Positions 1 through 7,945 are shown, counted from the first letter of the stretch. The stretch: 8,603 nt of DNA from Aquiluna sp. (GCA_016780945.1 JADHKY010000046.1:1-8603); one strand, 5' to 3'. The notes: generated by a model not told the origin, from the sequence alone. Numbers and translations are program-made.

Positions 1-454
1 TACCAACGATGGCGATTGTCTTGCCCGTCAGGCGCTCTGGAACCTGGGGTGTGACATAGCCCTGATCGAAGGCGTTGTCGATAATCGACACCTCGATCTC
101 CTTGATGGTGACCGCAGGTTGGTTAATACCTAAAACGCACGAGTCCTCGCAGGGTGCCGGGCAGATTCGCCCGGTGAACTCGGGGAAGTTGTTTGTGGCG
201 TGAAGCCTGTCGATGGCCTCTTTGCCTCTGCCGCGATGGGTGAGGTCGTTCCACTCCGGAATCAGGTTTCCAAGCGGGCAACCTTGGTGACAAAAAGGAA
301 TACCGCAGTCCATACATCTGCTGGCCTGCCTGGCAACAACCTCGCCGTTTCGCTCGGCGTAGACCTCTTTCCAGTCCTTTATCCGAACCGGGATAGGGCG
401 TCTTTGCGCAGTTTCGCGCTCGGTTACCTTTAGAAACCCTCTTGGATCAGCCAT
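1..454 (-). CDS. gltD: Glutamate synthase (NADPH) small subunit, 3' end outside window
   Basis: This gene encodes the beta subunit of bacterial glutamate synthase. By family knowledge it takes electrons from NADPH on FAD and passes them through iron-sulfur clusters to the large subunit GltB in the cytoplasm. The window holds the first 151 residues; the frame stays open to the left edge. Translation shows a first cysteine cluster C47-x2-C50-x4-C55-x3-C59 (RCMDCGIPFCHQGCP) and a second group C98-x3-C102-x3-C106 (ICPAPCEDSC), the ligand pattern for two 4Fe-4S clusters in the GltD N-terminal domain. The visible part ends in TGKTIAIVG, the start of the FAD-binding Rossmann strand, so the FAD and NADPH domains lie outside. 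The ATG at 454 follows a strong GGAGG six bases upstream and overlaps the end of gltB by 8 bases, which suggests coupled translation and equal subunit supply. A related GltD-like oxidoreductase is possible in principle, but the gltB neighbour settles the call. Confidence 0.96.
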   Translation of the reverse strand, partial: MADPRGFLKVTERETAQRRPIPVRIKDWKEVYAERNGEVVARQASRCMDCGIPFCHQGCPLGNLIPEWNDLTHRGRGKEAIDRLHATNNFPEFTGRICPAPCEDSCVLGINQPAVTIKEIEVSIIDNAFDQGYVTPQVPERLTGKTIAIVG

Positions 455-3400
455 TTGACACCTCCAGAATCTGGGTCCAGACCTCTTCCCCATCTGGTTC
501 GTAGCCAAGTTCTTGCGCGTTGCGTTGAATCTCCATCACACGGGCATAGTCCCGAGGCAGCACGCGGACGAAATTCATCGCCTCATTCTTGAAGTCGCCA
601 AGTATTTTTCGGGCATTGGGAGAGCCGGTCTCGGCAAGGTGTTCCTCAAGTAGCTCCCTCAACTCCGCAACTTGCTGTTCGTCTGGGACACCCAGAGTGA
701 TCTCGCCAAGCTGCAAAGCCTCACGGTTCACCCTGGCTTCGGAGAGCTTGTAGACGTAGGCAATACCGCCAGACATTCCCGCCCCGAGGTTGATGCCGGT
801 TTTGCCAAGGATTACCGCCCTGCCGCCGGTCATGTACTCCAGGGCGTGGTCTCCTACGCCCTCAACAACTGCGTGAGCTCCGGAGTTTCGAACCAGGAAG
901 CGCTCGCCTACTATGCCGTTTAGGAAGACCTTTCCCGCGGTGGCGCCGTAGCCGATGACATTGCCGGCAATCACGTTTTCGCCGGCAACATAGGCAGCTC
1001 CGGCGGGGGGCTTGACGACGACGGTGCCGCCGGAGAGCCCCTTTGCCACGTAGTCATTGCAGTCACCAGACACCGTGATCTTAATCCCTCTAGGCACAAA
1101 TGCACCAAGCGATTGACCCGCGCTGCCGGTCAGAGAGAGCTCAAGGGTTCCAGGTTCGAGACCCTGTTCTCCCCACTTGTAGGTCAGTTCATTACCAAGC
1201 ATTGTTCCGATTGCCTGGTTTGTGTTGTTGATCTCTCGCTCGATGAAGACCTTCTTGCCCTCTACAAGTGCAGGCGCAGCCTCTTCGATTAGTGGGTAGT
1301 CGAAGTGATTCTCAAGTTCGTGGTCCTGAACTGTGGTGCGGTAGAGGGAAGAGTCTGTCTTGATATCCTTAGCCGCAAAGATGGGAGCTAGGTCCAATCC
1401 ATCAGCCTTCCAGTGCTTGATTGCCTCGTTTGTATCTAGCAGTTCAGCGTGACCAATTGCCTCTTCCAGAGACTTGAAGCCCAGCTCTGCGAGGTATTCC
1501 CTGACCTCTTGAGCCAAGAACTCAAAGAAGTTCACAACGTGATCGGCCTGGCCTCGGAATCTCTCGCGCAGCTCTGGGTTCTGAGTTGCAACTCCAACTG
1601 GGCAGGTGTCAAGGTGGCAAACACGCATCAAAATGCAGCCCTCTACCACCAGTGGAGCAGTAGCAAAACCGAACTCCTCCGCGCCCAGAAGGGCTGCGAT
1701 GATGACGTCCCTACCTGTCTTCATAGAGCCATCCACCTGCACTGTTATGCGGTCTCTCAGGCCGTTCAGCAGCAGAGTCTGCTGGGCTTCGGCGAGCCCT
1801 AGCTCCCATGGGGTGCCGGCATGCTTGAGAGAGTTCAATGGGCTGGCTCCTGTGCCACCATCGTGACCGGAGATAAGGACCACATCGGCCTTGGCTTTGG
1901 CAACTCCTGCAGCTACCGTTCCCACACCAAACTGGCTCACGAGCTTGACGTGAATCCTGGCCCGGCGGTTGGCCCGCTTCAGGTCGAAAATAAGCTGCTT
2001 GAGGTCCTCGATGGAGTAGATGTCGTGGTGAGGAGGTGGCGAAATCAGGCCAACACCGGGAGTTGAGTGTCTCAGGTCTGCAATCCACGGATAAACCTTG
2101 TGAGGAGGCAACTGACCACCTTCGCCAGGCTTTGCTCCCTGTGCCATCTTGATCTGGATGTCATCGGCGTGGGTTAGGTACATGCTGGTGACCCCAAAAC
2201 GCCCAGATGCTACCTGCTTCACTGCAGATCGCTTTTCTCGATCTAGCAAACGCTCTACAGACTCGCCACCCTCGCCGGTGTTGCTCTTTCCGCCGATTCG
2301 GTTCATTGCGATTGCCAACACCTCGTGAGCCTCGGGGCTGATCGCACCCATTGACATAGCTCCAGTGGCAAAACGCTTGACTATCTCTGAGACAGGTTCG
2401 ACCTGCTCGATAGGTATGGACTTGCGCTCGTCGGTGCGGAGCTTGAACAGACCGCGTATGGTCATAAGTCTCTCGGCCTGGTCATCCACCGCACTGGTGT
2501 ACTGCTTGAAGATCTCGTAGGACTTCTTCTTGGTGGAGTGCTGAAGCTTGAATATGGTCTCCGGGTTGAAAAGGTGCGGTGGGCCCTCGCGACGCCACTT
2601 CATCTCGCCACCGACCTCAAGTGGCATGTGGACGCTGGTCGCCCCCTCTAGCGGGTAGGCGTGACGGTGACGCTTTTCAATCTCGGTATGCAGGACATCT
2701 AGCCCCACTCCCCCAAGCTTTGAGATAGTTCCAGTGAAGTGCTGGTCGATAAGTTTTTGCGAGAGTCCAACCGCCTCGAAGCACTGGGCTCCTGCGTAGG
2801 AGGCTACGGTCGAGATTCCCATCTTGCTCATGATCTTAAGAACACCCTTACCGAGCGCCTTGATCATGTTCTTGCTTGAGCGCTCAGGGGTGATGCCTGT
2901 GATTAGACCCTTGATAACCATGTCCTCGGCGGTCTCCAAGGCTAGATAGGGGTTTATAGCAGAGGCGCCATAGCCGAGGAGGGTTGCCATGTGGTGCACA
3001 TCGCGCGCGTCACCGCACTCAACTATGAGTCCGGCCATGGTCCTTGTTCCACGCCTAATTAGATGGTGGTGAATCGCTGCGCAGCTGAGCAGCGATGGAA
3101 TAGGAGCCAGGTCACGGTTCGAGTCTCGGTCCGAAAGAATCACAAACGTGGCGCCAGCTTCTAGCGCTCGATCTACCTCGTCACACATAGCCTCGAGGCG
3201 CTCTTGAAGGGCCTGCTCGCCCTCGTCGACGCGGTAGAGGCAAGAAACTGAGATTGCTTTGCCGATGTTGTTTCCGCGGTCAATGTGCTTGATACGAGCA
3301 AGCTCGTCATTGGTCAGAATCGGGTAGTCAAGAACCATTTGCTTCGCATGCTCTGGAGAGGCATCCAGCAGGTTCCTAACCGGACCAATGCTGGCGGTCA

Positions 3401-4994
3401 TTGATGTGACAACCTCTTCCCTAATCGCGTCGAGCGGAGGGTTCGTAACCTGAGCAAATTGCTGCGTGAAGTAGTCGAAGAGCAGCCGAGGTCGGTCGCT
3501 GATAGCCGCAATTGGGGTATCGCTTCCCATTGCACCAATCGGTTCCTGACCGAATCTGGCCATTGGAGAGATGAACTCCTTTAGATCTTCCTCGGTGTAG
3601 CCGAAAACTCGCTGCCTTCTCGCCACCGATGCGGAGGAATAGCGAATGTGCTCACGCTCTGGAAGGTCTTTGAGGTTGATCCTCTCGGCGTCAAGCCACT
3701 CTCCCCAGGGCTCAAGAGAAGCAACCTCGGCCTTGATCTCCTCGTCTTCAATGATTTGGCCAGCCTCAGTGTCAATTAGGAACATTTTTCCCGGCTGCAG
3801 CCTGCCCTTGCGCACGATTCTGTCGGCAGGAATGTCTGAGACACCAATCTCACTCGCAAGGATCACGAAGCCGTCCTCGGTGACAACGAAGCGACCGGGT
3901 CTGAGGCCGTTTCTGTCCAGGGTTGCCCCCACGAGACTTCCGTCGGTGAAGACGACTGCTGCCGGCCCGTCCCAGGGCTCCATGATCATCGAGTGATACT
4001 CAAAGAAGTCTCTGACCTTGGGGTCGATGTCCAGCTGCTTCTCCCATGCCCCCGGAATCATCATCATCATTGCGTGAGGGAGCGACCGACCACCAAGAAC
4101 CAAGAGCTCTAGGACCTCATCAAAGGTTGCGCTGTCCGATGCGCCATCGGAGACAATCGGCTTTAGCGATTCCATGTCGCCTAGGAGCTCAGAGGAAATT
4201 TGAGACTCTCTCGCGGCCATCCAGTTCGCATTTCCCTTGACGGTGTTGATCTCACCGTTGTGGGCAATGAATCGGAAGGGGTGGGCAAGTGGCCAGGATG
4301 GGAAGGTGTTGGTTGAGAATCTCGAGTGAACCAGCGCCAATAGTGACTCGAAGCGCTCGTCCGAGAGGTCTTTGTAGAAAGGCTCAAGCTGCAGGGTCGT
4401 AACCATGCCCTTATAGACCATCGTTCGCATAGACAGCGAGGGGTGATAAATCCCAATCTCACGCTCACTGCGCTTACGCAACCTAAACAGAGCGCGCTCC
4501 AGCTCAAGGCCATGTAGTCCATCACCTGCGAGGAAGATTTGTTGGATTTCGGGCATCGCCTCGCGAGCAAGGTCCCCAAGTACTGCTGGGTCCGTAGGTG
4601 GAGTCCTGGTGCCGATAAGTTTTAGGCCTTCTTCTTCAGCTAATTTGCTGAGGCTGGCAAGGTCTTCTTTCGAGGTTGCGGCCTCGAGGAACACCAATCC
4701 GGTTCCATAGCTACCTCTTTCAGGCAGCTCAAAGTCAACTACCTCCCGGAAGAAGCGATCTGGTATTTGAGTGAGGATTCCAGCCCCATCACCGGTTCCA
4801 GCATCAGAACCAACAGCTCCCCGGTGCTCGAGGTTACGAAGGGAATTGAGAGCCATTTCAACGATGTCATGGCCGGCGTGGCCTCTGAGAGTGGCAACCA
4901 TAGCCAAACCGCAGGCATCCTTCTCAGCGGCAGGGTCATAGAGTCCCTGAGCAGCTGGCAAGGTGCTAAAGCGCTGGAATGGTGATACAGGCAT
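447..4994 (-). CDS. gltB: Glutamate synthase (NADPH) large subunit
   Basis: This is the 1515-residue alpha subunit of GOGAT, a usual full length for the bacterial enzyme. It hydrolyses glutamine and passes the ammonia to 2-oxoglutarate, giving two glutamates with electrons supplied by GltD. Domains in order are: a short propeptide (1-27); a class II glutamine amidotransferase (about 28-425) with nucleophile Cys28 in DACGLA, plus SRFSTNT (224-230) and HNGEINT (245-251); a central domain (about 465-755); an FMN-binding synthase barrel (about 800-1180) with GGKSNTGEGGE (901-911) and SGHDGGTGASP (1042-1052); and a C-terminal beta-helix (about 1250-1440) rich in GG repeats. The 3Fe-4S ligands are visible as C1120-x5-C1126-x4-C1131 (EGCILMRVCHLDTCPVG). 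Removal of residues 1-27 to expose Cys28 is inferred from the family. The ATG at 4994 is the most upstream possible start, because an in-frame TAG lies seven codons before it with no start codon between. GGAGAGG sits just upstream. I see no frameshift or missing catalytic residue. Confidence 0.98.
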   Translation of the reverse strand: MPVSPFQRFSTLPAAQGLYDPAAEKDACGLAMVATLRGHAGHDIVEMALNSLRNLEHRGAVGSDAGTGDGAGILTQIPDRFFREVVDFELPERGSYGTGLVFLEAATSKEDLASLSKLAEEEGLKLIGTRTPPTDPAVLGDLAREAMPEIQQIFLAGDGLHGLELERALFRLRKRSEREIGIYHPSLSMRTMVYKGMVTTLQLEPFYKDLSDERFESLLALVHSRFSTNTFPSWPLAHPFRFIAHNGEINTVKGNANWMAARESQISSELLGDMESLKPIVSDGASDSATFDEVLELLVLGGRSLPHAMMMMIPGAWEKQLDIDPKVRDFFEYHSMIMEPWDGPAAVVFTDGSLVGATLDRNGLRPGRFVVTEDGFVILASEIGVSDIPADRIVRKGRLQPGKMFLIDTEAGQIIEDEEIKAEVASLEPWGEWLDAERINLKDLPEREHIRYSSASVARRQRVFGYTEEDLKEFISPMARFGQEPIGAMGSDTPIAAISDRPRLLFDYFTQQFAQVTNPPLDAIREEVVTSMTASIGPVRNLLDASPEHAKQMVLDYPILTNDELARIKHIDRGNNIGKAISVSCLYRVDEGEQALQERLEAMCDEVDRALEAGATFVILSDRDSNRDLAPIPSLLSCAAIHHHLIRRGTRTMAGLIVECGDARDVHHMATLLGYGASAINPYLALETAEDMVIKGLITGITPERSSKNMIKALGKGVLKIMSKMGISTVASYAGAQCFEAVGLSQKLIDQHFTGTISKLGGVGLDVLHTEIEKRHRHAYPLEGATSVHMPLEVGGEMKWRREGPPHLFNPETIFKLQHSTKKKSYEIFKQYTSAVDDQAERLMTIRGLFKLRTDERKSIPIEQVEPVSEIVKRFATGAMSMGAISPEAHEVLAIAMNRIGGKSNTGEGGESVERLLDREKRSAVKQVASGRFGVTSMYLTHADDIQIKMAQGAKPGEGGQLPPHKVYPWIADLRHSTPGVGLISPPPHHDIYSIEDLKQLIFDLKRANRRARIHVKLVSQFGVGTVAAGVAKAKADVVLISGHDGGTGASPLNSLKHAGTPWELGLAEAQQTLLLNGLRDRITVQVDGSMKTGRDVIIAALLGAEEFGFATAPLVVEGCILMRVCHLDTCPVGVATQNPELRERFRGQADHVVNFFEFLAQEVREYLAELGFKSLEEAIGHAELLDTNEAIKHWKADGLDLAPIFAAKDIKTDSSLYRTTVQDHELENHFDYPLIEEAAPALVEGKKVFIEREINNTNQAIGTMLGNELTYKWGEQGLEPGTLELSLTGSAGQSLGAFVPRGIKITVSGDCNDYVAKGLSGGTVVVKPPAGAAYVAGENVIAGNVIGYGATAGKVFLNGIVGERFLVRNSGAHAVVEGVGDHALEYMTGGRAVILGKTGINLGAGMSGGIAYVYKLSEARVNREALQLGEITLGVPDEQQVAELRELLEEHLAETGSPNARKILGDFKNEAMNFVRVLPRDYARVMEIQRNAQELGYEPDGEEVWTQILEVSNG
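461..465 (-). promoter_or_regulatory. Ribosome binding site of gltD
   Basis: On the minus strand GGAGG lies six bases before the gltD ATG and inside the last codons of gltB. This strong, well-spaced site fixes the gltD start at 454 even though it overlaps the gltB end by 8 bases. gltD can therefore be loaded directly as well as by coupling. Confidence 0.8.
4057..4070 (-). repeat. Short triplet repeat (four tandem ATG codons) inside gltB
   Basis: Four ATG codons in a row on the minus strand encode Met309-312 in HAMMMMIPG of the GltB amidotransferase domain. Runs of methionine here are common in the family (my recollection: MMIPEAW), so this is coding sequence under protein constraint and not a functional repeat element. 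Confidence 0.5.
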
Positions 4995-5051
4995 GCCTCT
5001 CCAATCGAATTCCTATGTTGAGTAGGGACTTCGTCGGCCCAGGCGTAAAAG
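4995..5051 (-). other. lgt-gltB intergenic gap, the only sizeable one in the window
   Basis: These 57 bases separate the TAA of lgt from the gltB start. They hold the gltB ribosome binding site. I see no strong inverted repeat followed by a T-run, so no intrinsic terminator, and no convincing -35/-10 pair. Read-through from lgt into gltB is the simplest reading, but an actinobacterial promoter with a weak -35 could be missed by eye. Confidence 0.5.
4996..5002 (-). promoter_or_regulatory. Ribosome binding site of gltB
   Basis: The minus-strand sequence GGAGAGG ends one base before the gltB ATG. Its GGAG core is four bases from the start, a somewhat short spacing. No other in-frame start is available upstream because of a TAG seven codons before the ATG. 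Confidence 0.6.
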
Positions 5052-5954
5052 TTAGCTGTTTTTGTCCTCGGCAGAGTCTACTGCGAGAGGCTCATTTGTG
5101 CCCTCAGTGGCAGGTTCTCTGCCGGGCATCCAGATGGATGGTTCGAGGCCAGGGTGGCGGCGCGTTTGAACCAAGAAAATCAAGATTCCTAGAGTCAAAC
5201 CGATCAGCGCTGACCAGATGTTGACCCGAAGACCAAGAATAATCTCACTGGGGTCAATTCGGATACTTTCTATCCAAACTCTTCCAGTTGAATAAACAAT
5301 CAAATAAAGCGCAAAGACCTTCCCCCACTGAAGATTTAGTCTTGCAGCCAGCAGCAGAATCAAGGCTGCTCCAGTGAGGTTCCAGATCATCTCGTAGAGG
5401 AAAGTGGGGTGAAATAAGAGCCCGTCCGGGAGCCCGTTCGGGTATGCGGGATTGCTGCTGGGAATCTCGAGACCCCAAGGTAGCTCGGTAGGTAGACCGA
5501 AGAGCTCCTGATTGAAATAGTTACCGAGGCGACCTATGCCCTGGGCAATTAGGATTCCTGGCGCTACGGCGTCCGCCACAGTCAGGAACCGAATCCCAAG
5601 CTGTCTAGCGCCAATGTATGCACCAATTGCACCTATCGAGATTGCCCCGTAGATCGCAAGGCCACCCTCCCAAATACGCAGGGTTGCCAGTAGATCCGCA
5701 CCTTCATAGAAGTAATCGTCTGGGTGAGTTATTACGTGGAAAAACCTTCCACCCAAGATTCCAAACGGAACGGCCCAGAGCGCGATGTCCAGCATGCTGC
5801 CCCGCTCTGCTCCACGCCGGTGCAGCTTGAAATCTGCGAGCGTGGTCGCGATTACGATGCCGGTGAGGATAAAGAGCGCATAGAAGTGGATGCGCACAGG
5901 CCCAAGATCTATGTAGCTAATTTCAGGTGAGGGGATGCCGGTAAGAAAGTCCAC
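5052..5954 (-). CDS. lgt: Phosphatidylglycerol--prolipoprotein diacylglyceryl transferase
   Basis: Lgt moves the diacylglyceryl group from phosphatidylglycerol to the lipobox cysteine of secreted prolipoproteins, the first step of lipoprotein maturation, in the cytoplasmic membrane. The 300-residue protein has about seven hydrophobic segments (roughly 21-40, 54-72, 97-116, 125-140, 187-206, 211-224 and 243-263). Family marks are HFYAL (Tyr25), GGRFFHVI (68-75), WEGGLAIYGA (95-104), the signature GRLGNYFNQELFG (141-153) with Arg142 matching E. coli Arg143, LYEMIWN (186-192) and STGRVWIES (222-230) with Arg225 in the place of E. coli Arg239. The position of E. coli His103 appears to hold Tyr102. 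A polar, partly acidic tail (about 265-300) is probably cytoplasmic, as in other actinobacterial Lgt proteins. The start is GTG at 5954: an in-frame TAG lies only four codons upstream, and AGGA is seven bases before it. It follows trpA by 4 bases, so co-transcription is likely. Confidence 0.97.
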   Translation of the reverse strand: MDFLTGIPSPEISYIDLGPVRIHFYALFILTGIVIATTLADFKLHRRGAERGSMLDIALWAVPFGILGGRFFHVITHPDDYFYEGADLLATLRIWEGGLAIYGAISIGAIGAYIGARQLGIRFLTVADAVAPGILIAQGIGRLGNYFNQELFGLPTELPWGLEIPSSNPAYPNGLPDGLLFHPTFLYEMIWNLTGAALILLLAARLNLQWGKVFALYLIVYSTGRVWIESIRIDPSEIILGLRVNIWSALIGLTLGILIFLVQTRRHPGLEPSIWMPGREPATEGTNEPLAVDSAEDKNS

Positions 5955-5958
5955 CGGG

Positions 5959-6735
5959 CTATCCTAAACCGCTCGCTAGCTCGCGGGTCTTTTCAATCAG
6001 TCCATCGAGCCCGTTACTCTCATAGGCGGCGATCAAAGCGGTACCCACAATGGCTCCATCGGCGAAGGTGTTCACGTCCCTTACCTGTGCGCCAGTGGAA
6101 ACCCCAACGCCCACGCAGGTCGGAGCGCTTCCAATTGAGCTAACCCTGCCCGCAACTTCCCTGGCGAGCTTGTCGACCTCAGCGCGTTCTCCGGTAATGC
6201 CCATGGTCGAAACGGAGTAGACAAAGCCGCGTGAGGCCTTGGTGTTTGCGCTAACTCTCTCGTCCGAACTGCTTGGAGCGACCAGAAATACTCTGTCTAG
6301 ATCGTGCTTATCAGCAGACTCCAACCACTTGGACGCCTCATCTGGAATCAGATCTGGAGTGATCATGCCTTGTGCACCGGCCTGCTTGAGCTCATCAGCG
6401 AACCTTTCGACCCCGTAGCGAAGCACGGGGTTGTAGTAGCTCATGACAAGCATTGGCGTGTCTACCTGCTCGCGCACACCGCGAATCACCTCAAACAGTT
6501 GACTTAGCTTGAAGCCGTTCTCTAGCGCCTTTTCGGTCGCCTTCTGAATCACAAGGCCATCCATCACGGGATCAGAATAGGGAACTCCAACCTCAAGGAT
6601 GTCGCAGCCGTTTTGTGCAAGGGCAACAAACGCGGCAATCGAGTCCTCTACCGTGGGGTATCCGGCTGGGAAGTAACCAACTAGGGTTCCTCTGCCGCTC
6701 TGCTTGTTTGTCTCTAGGACGCTCTGGACGCTCAT
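5959..6735 (-). CDS. trpA: Tryptophan synthase alpha subunit
   Basis: TrpA cleaves indole-3-glycerol phosphate into glyceraldehyde-3-phosphate and indole; the indole is channelled to TrpB inside the alpha2-beta2 complex in the cytoplasm. At 258 residues it is a normal TIM-barrel family member. The catalytic pair is present: Glu48 in ILEVGVPYSDP and Asp59 in VMDG, matching Salmonella Glu49 and Asp60. Other marks are SYYNPVLRYG (99-108), PDLIPDEA (127-134), GFVYSVSTMGITG (170-182) and the phosphate-site loops GVGVSTG (209-215) and DGAIVGTAL (226-234). PDLIPDEA is, as I recall, common in actinobacterial TrpA. The ATG at 6735 overlaps the trpB stop codon as ATGA. GGAG lies only one base before the ATG, too close for a normal ribosome binding site, so reinitiation after trpB is the likely way it is translated. 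Confidence 0.98.
   Translation of the reverse strand: MSVQSVLETNKQSGRGTLVGYFPAGYPTVEDSIAAFVALAQNGCDILEVGVPYSDPVMDGLVIQKATEKALENGFKLSQLFEVIRGVREQVDTPMLVMSYYNPVLRYGVERFADELKQAGAQGMITPDLIPDEASKWLESADKHDLDRVFLVAPSSSDERVSANTKASRGFVYSVSTMGITGERAEVDKLAREVAGRVSSIGSAPTCVGVGVSTGAQVRDVNTFADGAIVGTALIAAYESNGLDGLIEKTRELASGLG
5962..5965 (-). promoter_or_regulatory. Ribosome binding site of lgt, inside the trpA end
   Basis: AGGA on the minus strand lies in the last sense codons of trpA, seven bases before the lgt GTG. It supports the GTG start at 5954 and implies that lgt initiation happens as ribosomes finish trpA. Confidence 0.65.
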
Positions 6736-7934
6736 GCTCCAAGTAGTCCAAAGTAACGACCGGCAGTTTCCATGTCCTTGTCTCCTCTGCCAGAGAGGTT
6801 TACAAGTACCGATGCGCCGGCAGGAAGTATTTTGGCAAGGTGCGGAATGCCTGCTAGGGCGTGCGCTGTCTCAATTGCGGGGATGATGCCTTCGGTCTGG
6901 GACAACAGTTTCATGGCCTCCATGGCTTCGCTGTCGGTTACCCCGTGGTACTGGGCCCTGCCGAGATCCTTCAGCCAAGAGTGCTCTGGACCCACGCCTG
7001 GATAGTCGAGACCTGCTGAAATCGAGTGCGACTCAGAGGTCTGACCATCTTCGTCCTGCAGCATGTAGCTCATTGCTCCGTGAAGCACCCCTGGGACTCC
7101 CCTGCTCAGGGTGGCGGCGTGCATTGGGGTGTCGATCCCGTCACCTGCAGCCTCGAACCCCCATAGCTGAACATCTGGGTCGTCCAGGAATGCGTGGAAT
7201 ATGCCAATGGCATTCGAACCACCGCCAACACAGGCGGCAACCGCAGCTGGAAGCTCACCTGTTAACTCCAGCATCTGCTCCTTGGACTCCTTGCCAATAA
7301 TGCTGTGAAAGTCACGAACCATAGTCGGGAAGGGATGGGGACCAGCGACGGTGCCGAGTAGATAGTGGGTGGTCTCCACGTTGGCAACCCAATCTCTTAG
7401 CGCCTCATTGATCGCGTCCTTTAGGGTGCGAGAACCGGTCTTTACCGCAACTACCTCAGCACCAAGTAGTTTCATGCGGGCAACATTTAAGGCCTGACGT
7501 TCAGTGTCAACCTCACCCATGTAGACGACGCAGTCGAGTCCGAAGTAGGCGGCGGCAGTGGCCGAGGCGACACCGTGCTGGCCGGCTCCAGTCTCGGCGA
7601 TGATGCGCTTTTTGCCCATCCGTTTGGCAAGCAGTGCCTGGCCCATGACGTTATTGATCTTGTGACTACCGGTGTGGTTAAGGTCTTCTCGCTTTAGAAA
7701 TACTCGAAGCCCTCCGGTTACCGCGGCAAAGCGCTGAGCCTCCGTGATTATCGAGGGCCTCCCGGTATAGGTGCGGTGGAGCTCCGCGAGCTCTTCTTGG
7801 AATTTGGGGTCCTTGCGTGCGGCTTCGTAGACCTGCGAGAGCTGATCTAGGGCTGCGATGAGCGGTTCGGGCACAAATCGACCACCGTACTGGCCAAAGT
7901 ACGGGCCAACCTGCTCACCTAGCTTTTGGGACAT
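6732..7934 (-). CDS. trpB: Tryptophan synthase beta subunit
   Basis: TrpB is the pyridoxal-phosphate enzyme that condenses indole with L-serine to form L-tryptophan, the last step of the pathway. The 400-residue length is normal for TrpB1, the form that pairs with TrpA. The N-terminus YFGQYGGRFVPEPL (12-25) is characteristic. Lys92 in NHTGSHKIN is the PLP Schiff-base lysine; Glu114 in AETGAGQHG corresponds to the catalytic glutamate (Salmonella Glu109). GGGSNAIG (237-244) binds the cofactor phosphate, and the LSGRGDKD (380-387) region contacts the pyridine ring through Ser381. All expected active-site features are intact. The ATG at 7934 has AGGA seven bases upstream, overlapping the trpC stop codon, and the gene is 9 bases from trpC. 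The divergent TrpB2 form is unlikely because trpA follows directly and the sequence fits TrpB1. Confidence 0.98.
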   Translation of the reverse strand: MSQKLGEQVGPYFGQYGGRFVPEPLIAALDQLSQVYEAARKDPKFQEELAELHRTYTGRPSIITEAQRFAAVTGGLRVFLKREDLNHTGSHKINNVMGQALLAKRMGKKRIIAETGAGQHGVASATAAAYFGLDCVVYMGEVDTERQALNVARMKLLGAEVVAVKTGSRTLKDAINEALRDWVANVETTHYLLGTVAGPHPFPTMVRDFHSIIGKESKEQMLELTGELPAAVAACVGGGSNAIGIFHAFLDDPDVQLWGFEAAGDGIDTPMHAATLSRGVPGVLHGAMSYMLQDEDGQTSESHSISAGLDYPGVGPEHSWLKDLGRAQYHGVTDSEAMEAMKLLSQTEGIIPAIETAHALAGIPHLAKILPAGASVLVNLSGRGDKDMETAGRYFGLLGA

Positions 7935-7941
7935 GCGTAAA

Positions 7942-7945
7942 TCCT
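7942..7945 (-). promoter_or_regulatory. Ribosome binding site of trpB, overlapping the trpC stop
   Basis: AGGA on the minus strand shares its AG with the trpC stop codon TAG and lies seven bases before the trpB ATG at 7934. This supports that ATG and suggests coupling of trpB to trpC translation. Confidence 0.65.

Noticed and set aside
200..433. A 77-codon plus-strand open frame opposite gltD
   Set aside because: The opposite strand encodes the conserved cysteine clusters of GltD, which fully explains this sequence.
1001..1012. A run of six G on the plus strand as a phase-variable tract in gltB
   Set aside because: The tract is short and encodes Pro codons in conserved KPPAGA; GltB is a housekeeping enzyme and its frame is intact.
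1766..1784. A small inverted repeat (CAGCAGA...TCTGCTG) that could form a hairpin
   Set aside because: It lies inside gltB coding sequence encoding conserved residues, has no T-run after it, and is within what chance would give.
1449..1802. A 117-codon open frame on the plus strand opposite gltB
   Set aside because: It is antisense to conserved gltB sequence encoding the 3Fe-4S region, shows no family motif, and looks like a by-product of codon composition.
1711..2088. A 125-codon open frame on the minus strand inside gltB
   Set aside because: It lies in another frame of the conserved FMN-domain coding region, its translation is rich in Arg, Ser and Pro with no recognisable motif, and gltB itself is unmistakable.
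4181..4579. A 132-codon open frame on the minus strand opposite no other gene but inside gltB
   Set aside because: It is an out-of-frame shadow of the GltB amidotransferase domain with a low-complexity Ser/Arg/Leu composition.
5020..5040. A weak hairpin around GGGACTTCGTCGGCCC between lgt and gltB as a terminator
   Set aside because: The stem is only a few pairs with a bulge and no T-run follows on either strand.
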